A stretch of 6,046 nt of DNA from an uncultured Flavobacteriaceae bacterium (GCA_913031655.1 CAJWFY010000096.1:1-6046), one strand, 5' to 3'. Positions 1-6,004 are shown, numbered from the stretch's first letter. The notes: generated by a model not told the origin, from the letters alone. Numbers and translations: made by a program.

Positions 1-80
1 CTTATTAATATTAAAAATTATTCTTAAATTGTTATTATATCAAGTTACAAATAAAAATCACTATTGTTAAATCAATTAAA

Positions 81-86
81 AAAAGG
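81..86 (+). promoter_or_regulatory. Shine-Dalgarno-like AAAAGG before the M24 peptidase
   Basis: AAAAGG ends five bases before the ATG at 92. It is weaker than a full AGGAGG but placed correctly, and it supports this start codon. No clear TAnnTTTG promoter element was found in bases 1-80, so the transcription start may lie further upstream, outside the window. Confidence 0.4.
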
Positions 87-91
87 TAATA

Positions 92-1546
92 ATGCATTTA
101 AAAAAACTTCTTTTCGTATCAGCTATTTTAATTTTATTTAATAAAGATGTTCTTTTTTCTCAAGAAAAGAATTATTACCAAACTGATTTCACAATAAGTG
201 AATTCGAAGCTAGAAGGTCTAAAATTTTTAACGAGATCGGAAATAATGCCATTGCATTAATTCAAGGAGCGTCAAGCGTTGCTGGATTCAAAGTTTTTAG
301 GCAAACGAACACTTTTTATTATTTATGTGGAATTGAGGAAGGACATGCCTATTTATTACTAAACGGGAAAAATAAAAGCACAACAATCTATTTACCTAAA
401 AGAGATAATAATAGAGAAAAAAGTCAAGGTAAAATTTTATCATCTGATGATGAAGATTTAATTAAAAAATTGACAGGTGTAAATAGTGTCAAATCTTTAG
501 ATTTCCTTGGAAATGACTTAATTGGAACTGGTCTAATAAACGGTTCTAATCCCGTGCTATACACACCCTTTAGTCCTGCAGAAACAGGAAATGATAGTAG
601 AGACGAAATATTATTTGGACATGCTCGCAGTGCAGCTGATCCTTGGAGCTCTGAGACTACACGTGAATCTAGATTTATAAAATTAATTAATGAACGTTTT
701 CCTGAGTTTAAAATCAGAAATCTATCTCCACTTCTAGACTCAATGCGTTTAATTAAAAGCCCTAAAGAAATCGAAATTATTAGAAAAGCTACAGAAATTG
801 CAGGTTTAGGAATTATTGAAGCCATGCGATCAACCAAGCCAGGTATTTATGAGTATCAACTTGATGCAGCTGCAAAATATGTTTTCTATCAGTATGGTTC
901 ACAAGGGGATGGATACCCTGCTATTATTGGTGGTGGATCGAATGCCTATATGGGACATTATTTTAGAAAAAAAGATATTTTAAACAATGGTGATTTGGTC
1001 CTTATGGATTATGCCCCAGACTACCATAATTACACTAGTGATGTTACTAGAATTTGGCCAGTTAATGGAGTTTTTAACAAAGAACAAACAGAGCTATATG
1101 AGTTTATAGTCGCATATAGAGATGCTTTATTTCAGTACATTAAACCAGGCGTAAATTCAAATGAAGTATTGAGCAAGGCGGCTAAACAAATGAAAGAATA
1201 CCTTGTTGGCAAAACATTTTCAAAAGCTATACATTTAAAGGCTGTGCAAAAAGCTTTATTGTTCAAGGGACACTTTCAACATCCTGTTGGGATGGCTGTA
1301 CACGATGTTGGTAGAGTGCATGGAACAAACCTAAAAGAAGGAATGGTATTCACTATTGATCCTATGATATGGATTCCTGAAGAAAAATTGTACATAAGAA
1401 TTGAGGATGTTGCGGTAGTTACAAAAAATGGTGTCGAAAATTTAAGTGATTTTGTTCCTTCTAAAATAAGAGAAATAGAAAAAATAATTAAAGAAAAAGG
1501 GTTAACAGAATTTAGACCTTCCAAATCTTTACCGTTGAAAAATTAA
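92..1546 (+). CDS. Exported M24 metallopeptidase, Xaa-Pro aminopeptidase (aminopeptidase P) type
   Basis: Likely removes an N-terminal residue that precedes proline, using a two-metal centre, outside the cytoplasm. Residues 1-24 form a signal peptide (Lys4-Lys5, then a hydrophobic run ending at FSQ). Residues about 31-165 fit the aminopeptidase P N-terminal domain and about 220-470 the pita-bread catalytic domain. By spacing to E. coli PepP, the metal ligands are D306, D317, H397, D423 and E438, with H289 and H404 as the catalytic histidines. D306/D317 lie in LMDYAPDYHNYTSDV, H397/H404 in HPVGMAVHD, D423 in FTIDPMIW and E438 in IRIEDV. The fourth ligand is Asp where PepP has Glu (usually IEPG), and the position of PepP H350 is Gly with a His one residue later, so this is a divergent branch. 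The start is supported by AAAAGG five bases upstream (81-86) and by the signal peptide. At 484 residues it is full length. Prolidase or another M24 specificity is possible, but the N-terminal domain favours aminopeptidase P. Confidence 0.92.
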   Translation: MHLKKLLFVSAILILFNKDVLFSQEKNYYQTDFTISEFEARRSKIFNEIGNNAIALIQGASSVAGFKVFRQTNTFYYLCGIEEGHAYLLLNGKNKSTTIYLPKRDNNREKSQGKILSSDDEDLIKKLTGVNSVKSLDFLGNDLIGTGLINGSNPVLYTPFSPAETGNDSRDEILFGHARSAADPWSSETTRESRFIKLINERFPEFKIRNLSPLLDSMRLIKSPKEIEIIRKATEIAGLGIIEAMRSTKPGIYEYQLDAAAKYVFYQYGSQGDGYPAIIGGGSNAYMGHYFRKKDILNNGDLVLMDYAPDYHNYTSDVTRIWPVNGVFNKEQTELYEFIVAYRDALFQYIKPGVNSNEVLSKAAKQMKEYLVGKTFSKAIHLKAVQKALLFKGHFQHPVGMAVHDVGRVHGTNLKEGMVFTIDPMIWIPEEKLYIRIEDVAVVTKNGVENLSDFVPSKIREIEKIIKEKGLTEFRPSKSLPLKN

Positions 1547-1628
1547 TTATTGGAAAATTTTAAATGAATAAAATCAAAAACACATAGTTATCTGCAATCG
1601 GAGTAAATTGTTTTATTAAAAAAAAATT

Positions 1629-1632
1629 AGGA
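1629..1632 (+). promoter_or_regulatory. Shine-Dalgarno-like AGGA before the aminotransferase
   Basis: AGGA lies eight bases before the ATG at 1641, within an A/T-rich leader, and supports that start. The 94-base gap after the peptidase gene holds no convincing terminator and only a partial promoter-like string (TAAATTG at 1604-1610). Read-through from the peptidase gene is therefore possible. Confidence 0.4.
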
Positions 1633-1640
1633 ACTATTTT

Positions 1641-2867
1641 ATGAATTACAAGACTATAACACTAGATGAAAAATTTAAAGCTTTAGAGGCAAATAATGCT
1701 CCTGGTCAAGAAGTTAGACAAGATCTAGGAGATATTAATTCCATTATGCGTGGAGATAAGCTTGATGGGGCTGCTGTTGATTTCTCACATGGGGATGTAG
1801 ATGCCTTCCCTCCAACACCAGGTTCTGATACTGCCTGGAAAAATGGTTTCAATAAAGGCGGGAGTCAAGCCTATACAGAGTATAGAGGATCAGCTGAAAT
1901 ACGAAATAAACTTGCTGTTAGACTTGGAGAGTTTACTGGTCGAACAATTAAAGCTAATAGTGAATTGATTATTTGTCCAGGGACTCAAGGTGCATTATTT
2001 TTAGCACTTGGCGCTACAGTCACTCTTGGAACTAAAGTTGCTGTAGTTGAACCAGACTATTTTGCCAACCGAAAACTTGTTAAATTTTTTGGAGGAGAAG
2101 TAGTACCAATCCCTTTGAACTACCAAAATTCTAAATTTAATAATGGTCCAGATCTTAACCGAATTGAAGACGCCTTTAAAAATAAAACAAAGGTATTAGT
2201 CTTTTCAACACCCAATAATCCAACTGGTCTTGTCTATTCAGAAAACACTATTAATAAAATAGCAAATCTAGCAGCAACATACGACGTTACTGTAATAGTA
2301 GATCAACTGTATTCTAGAATGTTATATAGTAAGGAGGTCTATACTCACCTTCGATCTTGTGATGTTCAGCCTAAAAATCTTATTACTATTATGGGGCCTT
2401 CAAAAACTGAATCTCTTAGTGGATTCCGCCTTGGAGTAGCATTTGGTACACCAAAGTTGATTGAAAGAATGGAAAGTCTTCAAGCAATCGTCTCTTTAAG
2501 GGCTGCTGGGTACAGTCAAGCTGCTCTTGATACTTGGTTCGTAGAACCTTCAGGGTGGATGGAAAACCGCATTCAACAGCACGAGTCAATTAGAGACAAA
2601 TTACTAGAAATTTTTAAGACTGCAAATCTCTACACTGCAAGTCCACAGGCTGGTAGCTACCTTTTTCCTCAGTTACCTTCTCTAAAAGTAGACTTATATA
2701 CTTTTGTGCGCTTACTACGTTATCAAGCAAATGTGATAGTTACACCAGGATCAGAATTTGACCCTGCCTGTATCGACAGTATCCGACTAAACTTTTCTCA
2801 GAACCAACACAAGGCTGTTTCAGCTGCAAAACGAATCGTAAAAATGGTTGAAATTTATAAAATATGA
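1641..2867 (+). CDS. PLP-dependent aminotransferase, class I/II (fold type I), substrate unknown
   Basis: A cytoplasmic PLP enzyme expected to move an amino group between an amino acid and a 2-oxo acid. The diagnostic residues are present with spacing like that of aspartate aminotransferase: N193 in NNPTG; D221 and Y224 in VDQLY (pyridine nitrogen and 3'-OH contacts); the Schiff-base Lys K255 with R263 in SKTESLSGFRLG; and R382 in IRLNFS, the substrate carboxylate-binding Arg. The phosphate-cup region appears as PGTQGAL near residues 113-119. There is no signal peptide, and 408 residues is normal length. The N-terminal motif HGDVDAFPP and the GSQAYTEYRG stretch do not match any well-characterised aminotransferase I can name, so I give no substrate. 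The stop codon overlaps the start of the downstream RidA-family gene, which implies a shared transcript and linked function. Codon choice differs from the peptidase gene: by hand count, Leu CTT is 15 of 37 (8 of 44 in the peptidase) and Arg CGN is 12 of 19 (5 of 21). Confidence 0.93.
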   Translation: MNYKTITLDEKFKALEANNAPGQEVRQDLGDINSIMRGDKLDGAAVDFSHGDVDAFPPTPGSDTAWKNGFNKGGSQAYTEYRGSAEIRNKLAVRLGEFTGRTIKANSELIICPGTQGALFLALGATVTLGTKVAVVEPDYFANRKLVKFFGGEVVPIPLNYQNSKFNNGPDLNRIEDAFKNKTKVLVFSTPNNPTGLVYSENTINKIANLAATYDVTVIVDQLYSRMLYSKEVYTHLRSCDVQPKNLITIMGPSKTESLSGFRLGVAFGTPKLIERMESLQAIVSLRAAGYSQAALDTWFVEPSGWMENRIQQHESIRDKLLEIFKTANLYTASPQAGSYLFPQLPSLKVDLYTFVRLLRYQANVIVTPGSEFDPACIDSIRLNFSQNQHKAVSAAKRIVKMVEIYKI

Positions 2868-3292
2868 ACAAAAACATAGAACAACCAATTCCACAAGGAA
2901 AATACTTGTCAGCTGTTAGGCATGCAGATTTAGTATATACATCAGGAATGACACCTCGAAAAGCAGGAAGCCTTATCTATTCAGGAAAAATTAGAGTTTT
3001 AGATCCAATAGAATCGTACAGAGATGCTGTACGTTTAGCAACATTAAATGCAATAAATGCTGCAGAAGCTTGTTTAATTGAAGATGAGAGAATATCTGTA
3101 ATCCTTCAACTCAATGTCTTTTTGAATGCTCAAGATGGATTTACTGAACATGCTAAAGTTGCAGATTACGCATCTGATTTACTTGTTGAAAACTTTGGGG
3201 ATAATTGCATAGGAAGTCGTGCTGCGATTGGAGTTGCCTCGTTGCCTTCAAACGCAACAATTGAAATAACATTGGTTGCAAAAATATCCTAG
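2864..3292 (+). CDS. RidA/YjgF/YER057c/UK114-family protein, probable enamine/imine deaminase
   Basis: RidA proteins hydrolyse reactive 2-aminoacrylate-type enamines/imines released by PLP enzymes, giving the 2-oxo acid and ammonia. The 142-residue product has the conserved SGMTP near residues 27-31, a GKI loop near 43-45, and the C-terminal signature SRAAIGVASLPSNATIEI. R119 corresponds to the substrate-carboxylate Arg of RidA (R105 in E. coli) and E134 to E120, with the same 15-residue spacing. The GVASLP wording and the slightly long length fit the RidA-like subgroup represented by cd02199 rather than canonical RidA, so the exact substrate is open. Its ATG overlaps the TGA of the aminotransferase (ATGA at 2864-2867) and there is no Shine-Dalgarno site, so translation is probably coupled. 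Members are normally trimers with active sites between subunits. The family is secure; the substrate link to the neighbour is inferred. Confidence 0.92.
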   Translation: MNKNIEQPIPQGKYLSAVRHADLVYTSGMTPRKAGSLIYSGKIRVLDPIESYRDAVRLATLNAINAAEACLIEDERISVILQLNVFLNAQDGFTEHAKVADYASDLLVENFGDNCIGSRAAIGVASLPSNATIEITLVAKIS

Positions 3293-3341
3293 CAGTTGTT
3301 TTTAAAGAAAGGAAATGAATAAGATTTTAATAAATAACCAG

Positions 3342-3361
3342 AATAGTAATTCAAAACTATT
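3342..3361. terminator. Weak A/T-rich hairpin between convergent genes
   Basis: AATAGT at 3342-3347 can pair with ACTATT at 3356-3361 around an eight-base loop, between the end of the RidA-family gene and the end of the convergent minus-strand gene (whose stop lies in the right arm). T-rich sequence follows on the plus strand. A second, wider pairing (AATAAATA 3329-3336 with TATTTATT 3358-3365) competes with it. Both stems are mostly A/T, so this is only a candidate terminator. Its position between convergent genes is the main support. Confidence 0.25.
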
Positions 3362-4631
3362 TATTGATTTTGTCTAGTTTCTTTTTAATTTTTTTAATTG
3401 CGTTCTGTATTGAGTTTTCAGGCTCTATTATATTATCCTCTCCCCAAAAATTTAAATCTTGAAACCCTACTTTTGAATCTGTTAAAATAATAGAAGGGTT
3501 AATTAATTCTTTTCTTTTAGGATAGTCTAAAGTTCTGTTTTCAATCCAATCGGTAATAGCCATCTCAGTAGATAAAGAATAGGTGGTATTAAATATTTTC
3601 CTATCCCAATTTACTTTAAAATCAACAGATAGATTACTGTAACTATAAAACCATCTTCCGTTTCTTTGAGCATAATCTACTCTGTAGACCGCTTTTGTTG
3701 GCCATACATTTACCCCTTTAGGTTTTTTCTTTACAAATAATTCAGAAGCTTTTTTTCTATCAGACACGTTCAAAGAATACGTTGCGCTTAATAAAATTTT
3801 ATTTTCGCCATCTATAAATAACTCTCCATAATAAAAAGGTTCAATAACATTTTCTTTCTGTTTAAATCTAATTACATAAACAGGCCTATTATTAATTTTA
3901 GAAGTTCTGTGAACTGAAAAGGAATAATTTGACATAAAAAATGAAGGAATAAAATAATTAGGGTATTTAATTATGTCCTGAAATAAAGTATTGAATGGAC
4001 CTCCAGAAAGTTTAAGAGCTACTGTATCTAGCCTTGAATAATCGGTGTCCTTCCTTATTTTTAAAATTTTAATTCCATCTTTCTTAGAGGATGATTCATA
4101 GGAAGACTTGTAGATATTTACAACTGCTTCTGAAAGGGACACATTTCTTCTTTTTCTTTTTATTGTTTCTCTATAAAAAGCCGTCATAATAGTATTTTCT
4201 TCTAAATAGTTTTTGTCTGAGTTAGATAAAGTTTCTCTAACTAATCCTTCCACATCTTTTGGAATACTCAACACCATTTCAGAAAGAGGAGTGACAAAAA
4301 CATTTAAAGAAATAGTTTTTTTATTTTCAAATGATTTTAAATCAATTATTCTAGTTTTAAATCCGATAAACGATACCTTGACTTTAGATAAGGAATGTGA
4401 TTTAGGTATTTTAATTTTAAAAGCCCCCTTGCTATTGCTAATAGTACTGATATTAGATCCTAAGACATTTAAATTTGCAAAGATTAAAGGTTCCTTGTTT
4501 TCTGCATTGATTATTTTTCCCGAAAATTCTATAAAATCAGATTGCGCATTACAAATACCACTACCTAGAAAAAGGATCAATAAAAATTGTGCTATTATAT
4601 TTCTTGTTATCATTAGTATAAATATAAACAT
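3357..4631 (-). CDS. Secreted protein with carboxypeptidase-regulatory-like domain, function unknown
   Basis: After the signal peptide (cleavage probably at CNA-Q, near residue 30), residues about 34-115 form a carboxypeptidase-regulatory-like beta-sandwich. This is seen in FSGKIINAENKEPLIFANL, the SNSKGAFKIKIP strand pair and VSFIGFKT, the usual order in Bacteroidota outer-surface proteins. Residues 120-424 alternate hydrophobic and polar residues, as in a beta-rich fold. They include YVIRFKQK and GELFIDGENKILLSATYSLN, vaguely like LolA-type sheets, and end in a Lys-rich tail. There is no TonB-dependent receptor plug or barrel, so it is not a truncated SusC. I do not recognise a function; surface or periplasmic location is inferred. 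Two starts are possible. The first ATG (4631) has GAAAGAG seven bases upstream. The second (4613, MITRNIIAQ) gives a more regular signal peptide with Arg in the n-region. The longer form is listed. SGIC is not a proper lipobox, so a lipoprotein is unlikely. Confidence 0.85.
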   Translation of the reverse strand: MFIFILMITRNIIAQFLLILFLGSGICNAQSDFIEFSGKIINAENKEPLIFANLNVLGSNISTISNSKGAFKIKIPKSHSLSKVKVSFIGFKTRIIDLKSFENKKTISLNVFVTPLSEMVLSIPKDVEGLVRETLSNSDKNYLEENTIMTAFYRETIKRKRRNVSLSEAVVNIYKSSYESSSKKDGIKILKIRKDTDYSRLDTVALKLSGGPFNTLFQDIIKYPNYFIPSFFMSNYSFSVHRTSKINNRPVYVIRFKQKENVIEPFYYGELFIDGENKILLSATYSLNVSDRKKASELFVKKKPKGVNVWPTKAVYRVDYAQRNGRWFYSYSNLSVDFKVNWDRKIFNTTYSLSTEMAITDWIENRTLDYPKRKELINPSIILTDSKVGFQDLNFWGEDNIIEPENSIQNAIKKIKKKLDKINK

Positions 4632-4648
4632 CGGTAATCTCTTTCACA

Positions 4649-4663
4649 AAATGATTGTCATTT
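4649..4663. promoter_or_regulatory. Perfect 15-base dyad upstream of the minus-strand secreted-protein gene
   Basis: AAATGATTGTCATTT is a perfect inverted repeat with six-base arms and a TTG centre. It ends 18 bases upstream of the start at 4631. A third copy of the left half (AAATGAT) occurs at 4669-4675. It may be a repressor or activator operator, or a small hairpin in the mRNA leader. A near-match to the Bacteroidota -7 element (TATCATTTG, minus strand, one base too long) sits in the same stretch. No regulator is encoded nearby. Confidence 0.3.
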
Positions 4664-4697
4664 AAATCAAATGATATATTCGGATTAGGGAGACTAA

Positions 4698-4861
4698 AAA
4701 AACTCTACTAACAAAACACCATCAGAAGCTAAGGAGTTAATAAATAAATTAGCTTTTAATGAGGAGCAATTTAGAGAGAATTGATAAAGTATGAAGCTCA
4801 TCAGAAAATGCAAATAAGCACCTGTTTTATCCGTACAGTAAATTTATACTCTTATTTGTAG
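4698..4861 (+). pseudogene. Possible remnant of a frameshifted, truncated gene
   Basis: A plus-strand frame open from 4698 to 4781 with no ATG reads like a real helical protein (for example PSEAKELINKLAFNEEQFR). It then hits a stop at 4782. Moving one frame at about 4781 continues as LIKYEAHQKMQ up to a stop at 4859-4861. The join reads smoothly as charged, amphipathic helix, which suggests a small deletion in a once-continuous gene that has also lost its start. I do not recognise the family. Chance is a real alternative, since the fragment is only about 54 residues. An antisense 35-residue frame covers part of the same bases and looks like a shadow. Confidence 0.25.
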
Positions 4862-4941
4862 ACAAATGAGAAGATTCTCTTAGGCTATTAACAATGAGCG
4901 AAGAATGAACAATAAGTAGATGGTGAAATAGTATTTTAGTA

Positions 4942-4961
4942 AAACAGGATTAATACTGTTT
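4942..4961 (-). terminator. Possible terminator after the CDGSH mini-gene
   Basis: Read on the minus strand, AAACAG and CTGTTT form a six-base stem around an eight-base loop. The stem begins two bases after the TAG stop and ends in a short T run (CTGTTTTA). The stem is short and A/T-rich with only two G:C pairs. Its position directly behind the stop codon is the best argument for it. Confidence 0.3.
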
Positions 4962-4963
4962 AT

Positions 4964-5050
4964 CTAATCTATTTGGTTGTTGTGAGAACCATCACAAAAT
5001 CCATTAGGGTTTTGTGTATTTCCACATCCACATTTAGGTTTATCTGACAT
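4964..5050 (-). CDS. 28-residue CDGSH-type iron-sulfur mini-protein
   Basis: This small gene starts at ATG 5048-5050, ends at TAG 4964-4966 and encodes 28 residues. Its core is CGCGNTQNPNGFCDGSH, residues 7-23. C7, C9, C19 and H23 match the three-Cys, one-His ligand set of CDGSH [2Fe-2S] proteins (mitoNEET family), including the literal CDGSH string. The spacing between the second and third Cys is nine residues, one more than the eight in mitoNEET. Known CDGSH domains are nearly 40 residues or longer and build a strand-swapped dimer; here only the ligand loop remains, with six residues before it and five after. An in-frame TGA 18 bases upstream rules out a longer ATG form. A promoter at 5067-5098 and a hairpin after the stop indicate an independently expressed gene and not a fragment. 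It is probably cytoplasmic, with a redox, cluster-transfer or metal-binding role by analogy. Whether it binds a cluster is unproven. Confidence 0.8.
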   Translation of the reverse strand: MSDKPKCGCGNTQNPNGFCDGSHNNQID

Positions 5051-5066
5051 AATTATTATTTTAATT

Positions 5067-5098
5067 CAAATATAATGGTAAGACACTTTAGAATGAAA
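5067..5098 (-). promoter_or_regulatory. Bacteroidota-type promoter of the CDGSH mini-gene
   Basis: On the minus strand, TTTC (5098-5095) is followed after exactly 20 bases by TATATTTG (5074-5067). The Bacteroidota sigma-ABfr consensus is TTTG-N19-21-TAnnTTTG, so the -7 box is perfect and the -33 box differs by one base. The transcript would begin near 5060, giving a leader of about ten A/T-only bases before the ATG at 5050. There is no Shine-Dalgarno site, as is common in this phylum. Confidence 0.6.
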
Positions 5099-5114
5099 CT
5101 ATATAATGAAACTA
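5089..5114. repeat. Tandem 13-base direct repeat at the CDGSH promoter
   Basis: TAGAATGAAACTA (5089-5101) is followed directly by TATAATGAAACTA (5102-5114). The two copies match at 12 of 13 positions. They cover the -33 box and the bases just upstream of it on the minus strand, where a regulator binding direct repeats would act. The 13-base period is not a whole number of helical turns. Confidence 0.5.
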
Positions 5115-5200
5115 GATTTTAAAAAAAGTATAAGTTCGAGAGTAAATAAAAACTGCTTTTGGTTTCTTTGAATTAACATTCATTTCTTTCTTCATAAATC

Positions 5201-6004
5201 TCAATTTTTATTATTCGCCTTTATATACGATGCAATTTCTCCTACTGGCGCGGTCCATATTTTGTTTGTGGGATTTTTAATGTAGTCCAATAGTTCTTCT
5301 AACATCTCTATGTTGGTCAAGTAATCTGTTTTTATCTCTTTGTGTCCTATTTCATGCCCTCCCAATATTAGCCACTTGCCTTGTTCCCTTGCATGTTCAA
5401 TCTGACTCTTGATGCTTTTAAAATCTTTATTATCCATTATGACACACGATAGCCTAGCAAAATCAAGATCAAGATCATTGGACGATATGTCCGCAAAAGT
5501 TCTTCCTGTGGAAAATAGTTTGCGTACAACAGGAACATAACTTTTGATCTTTTTATCTCGCCCTAGATATGTATTCCCGCAAGGGTAGGCAAATTCGGTA
5601 GGTGTAACACCCAATAATTTTTCAATTTCTACATTAGCCTTAATCAATTCTTTCCGCATCCGATTTAACGAATAATCTTCAATAGCGTTATCTCTGGACC
5701 ATGGGTAGCTTTCTGAACATGGGTGTAATAAGGAATGATTACCTATTTCATGACCATTCAATACTGCTGATTTCCAACCCTCCAACTCTCTTTCAACAGA
5801 GGAAGGAACAACATAAAAAGTAGCTTTTACCTCATATTTATCTAAAATCGGTGTACCTACTAAAACTTGGCTATCTCGAGCGTCGTCCCATGTGAGACTT
5901 ATAGCCATTGTATTTCCATCTGGCCATTGAATTGCTTTGTTTTCTTGATCAATTAAATTCGCCGATAAAGATATTGTGCATAATAGTAGAATTAGTTTTT
6001 TCAT
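5201..6004 (-). CDS. Exported polysaccharide deacetylase-like protein (NodB homology domain)
   Basis: A NodB-fold hydrolase, likely a metal-dependent deacetylase acting on an N- or O-acetylated glycan outside the cytoplasm. Residues 1-15 look like a signal peptide (MKK, then a hydrophobic run, cleavage near SLSA). The motifs appear in family order. Motif 1 is SLTWDDA, with D40 as likely base and D41 as metal ligand. Motif 2 is NHSLLH, with H90 and H94 as metal ligands. Motif 3 is FAYPCG at 138-143, where many members have R-x-P-Y. A late GGHE carries H217, the usual catalytic-acid His. The C-terminal WTAPVGEIASYI occurs in a subgroup often annotated simply as polysaccharide deacetylase family. 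At 267 residues it is a complete single domain without a carbohydrate-binding module. The Cys9 context (LLLC) is a poor lipobox. The start is fixed by the signal peptide. The substrate is unknown, and no other glycan genes are in view. It is separated from the CDGSH gene by 150 bases and probably transcribed separately. Confidence 0.88.
   Translation of the reverse strand: MKKLILLLCTISLSANLIDQENKAIQWPDGNTMAISLTWDDARDSQVLVGTPILDKYEVKATFYVVPSSVERELEGWKSAVLNGHEIGNHSLLHPCSESYPWSRDNAIEDYSLNRMRKELIKANVEIEKLLGVTPTEFAYPCGNTYLGRDKKIKSYVPVVRKLFSTGRTFADISSNDLDLDFARLSCVIMDNKDFKSIKSQIEHAREQGKWLILGGHEIGHKEIKTDYLTNIEMLEELLDYIKNPTNKIWTAPVGEIASYIKANNKN

Larger units (their letters stand above)
4632..4963. other. 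Gene-poor intergenic stretch
   Basis: There is no intact gene in about 330 bases. It holds the dyad described at 4649-4663, a possible broken reading frame on the plus strand (4698-4861), and two short inverted-repeat pairs: CAAATAAG at 4811-4818 with CTTATTTG at 4851-4858, and CCTGTTTTA at 4821-4829 with TAAAACAGG at 4940-4948. The candidate terminator of the CDGSH gene is at its right end. ATG-initiated frames here are all very short and unconvincing. No tRNA-like or riboswitch-like structure was recognised. Confidence 0.6.

Noticed and set aside
1..91. Promoter for the M24 gene
   Set aside because: The stretch is almost pure A/T, with several TTG and TA pieces but no correctly spaced pair of boxes.
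424..837. Minus-strand open frame of 137 codons inside the peptidase gene
   Set aside because: It lies fully antisense to a gene with intact catalytic motifs, and its translation has no recognisable domain.
1276..1524. Minus-strand open frame of 82 codons
   Set aside because: It is antisense to the metal-binding end of the M24 peptidase and only mirrors its codons.
4596..4631. Lipoprotein signal in the secreted protein (LGSGIC)
   Set aside because: Ile directly before the Cys and Gly at -2 do not fit the lipobox; ordinary signal peptidase cleavage after CNA fits better.
4213..4665. Plus-strand open frame of 150 codons
   Set aside because: It is antisense to the signal peptide and carboxypeptidase-regulatory-like domain of the minus-strand gene, and its hydrophobic runs come from reading those codons backwards.
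4694..4801. Minus-strand 35-codon frame beginning with ATG in the gene-poor stretch
   Set aside because: It has no motif and no promoter, and it is antisense to the more protein-like plus-strand remnant.
5140..5200. Terminator behind the deacetylase gene
   Set aside because: Only a four-base AAAC/GTTT pairing before a T run could be found on the minus strand, which is too weak to call.
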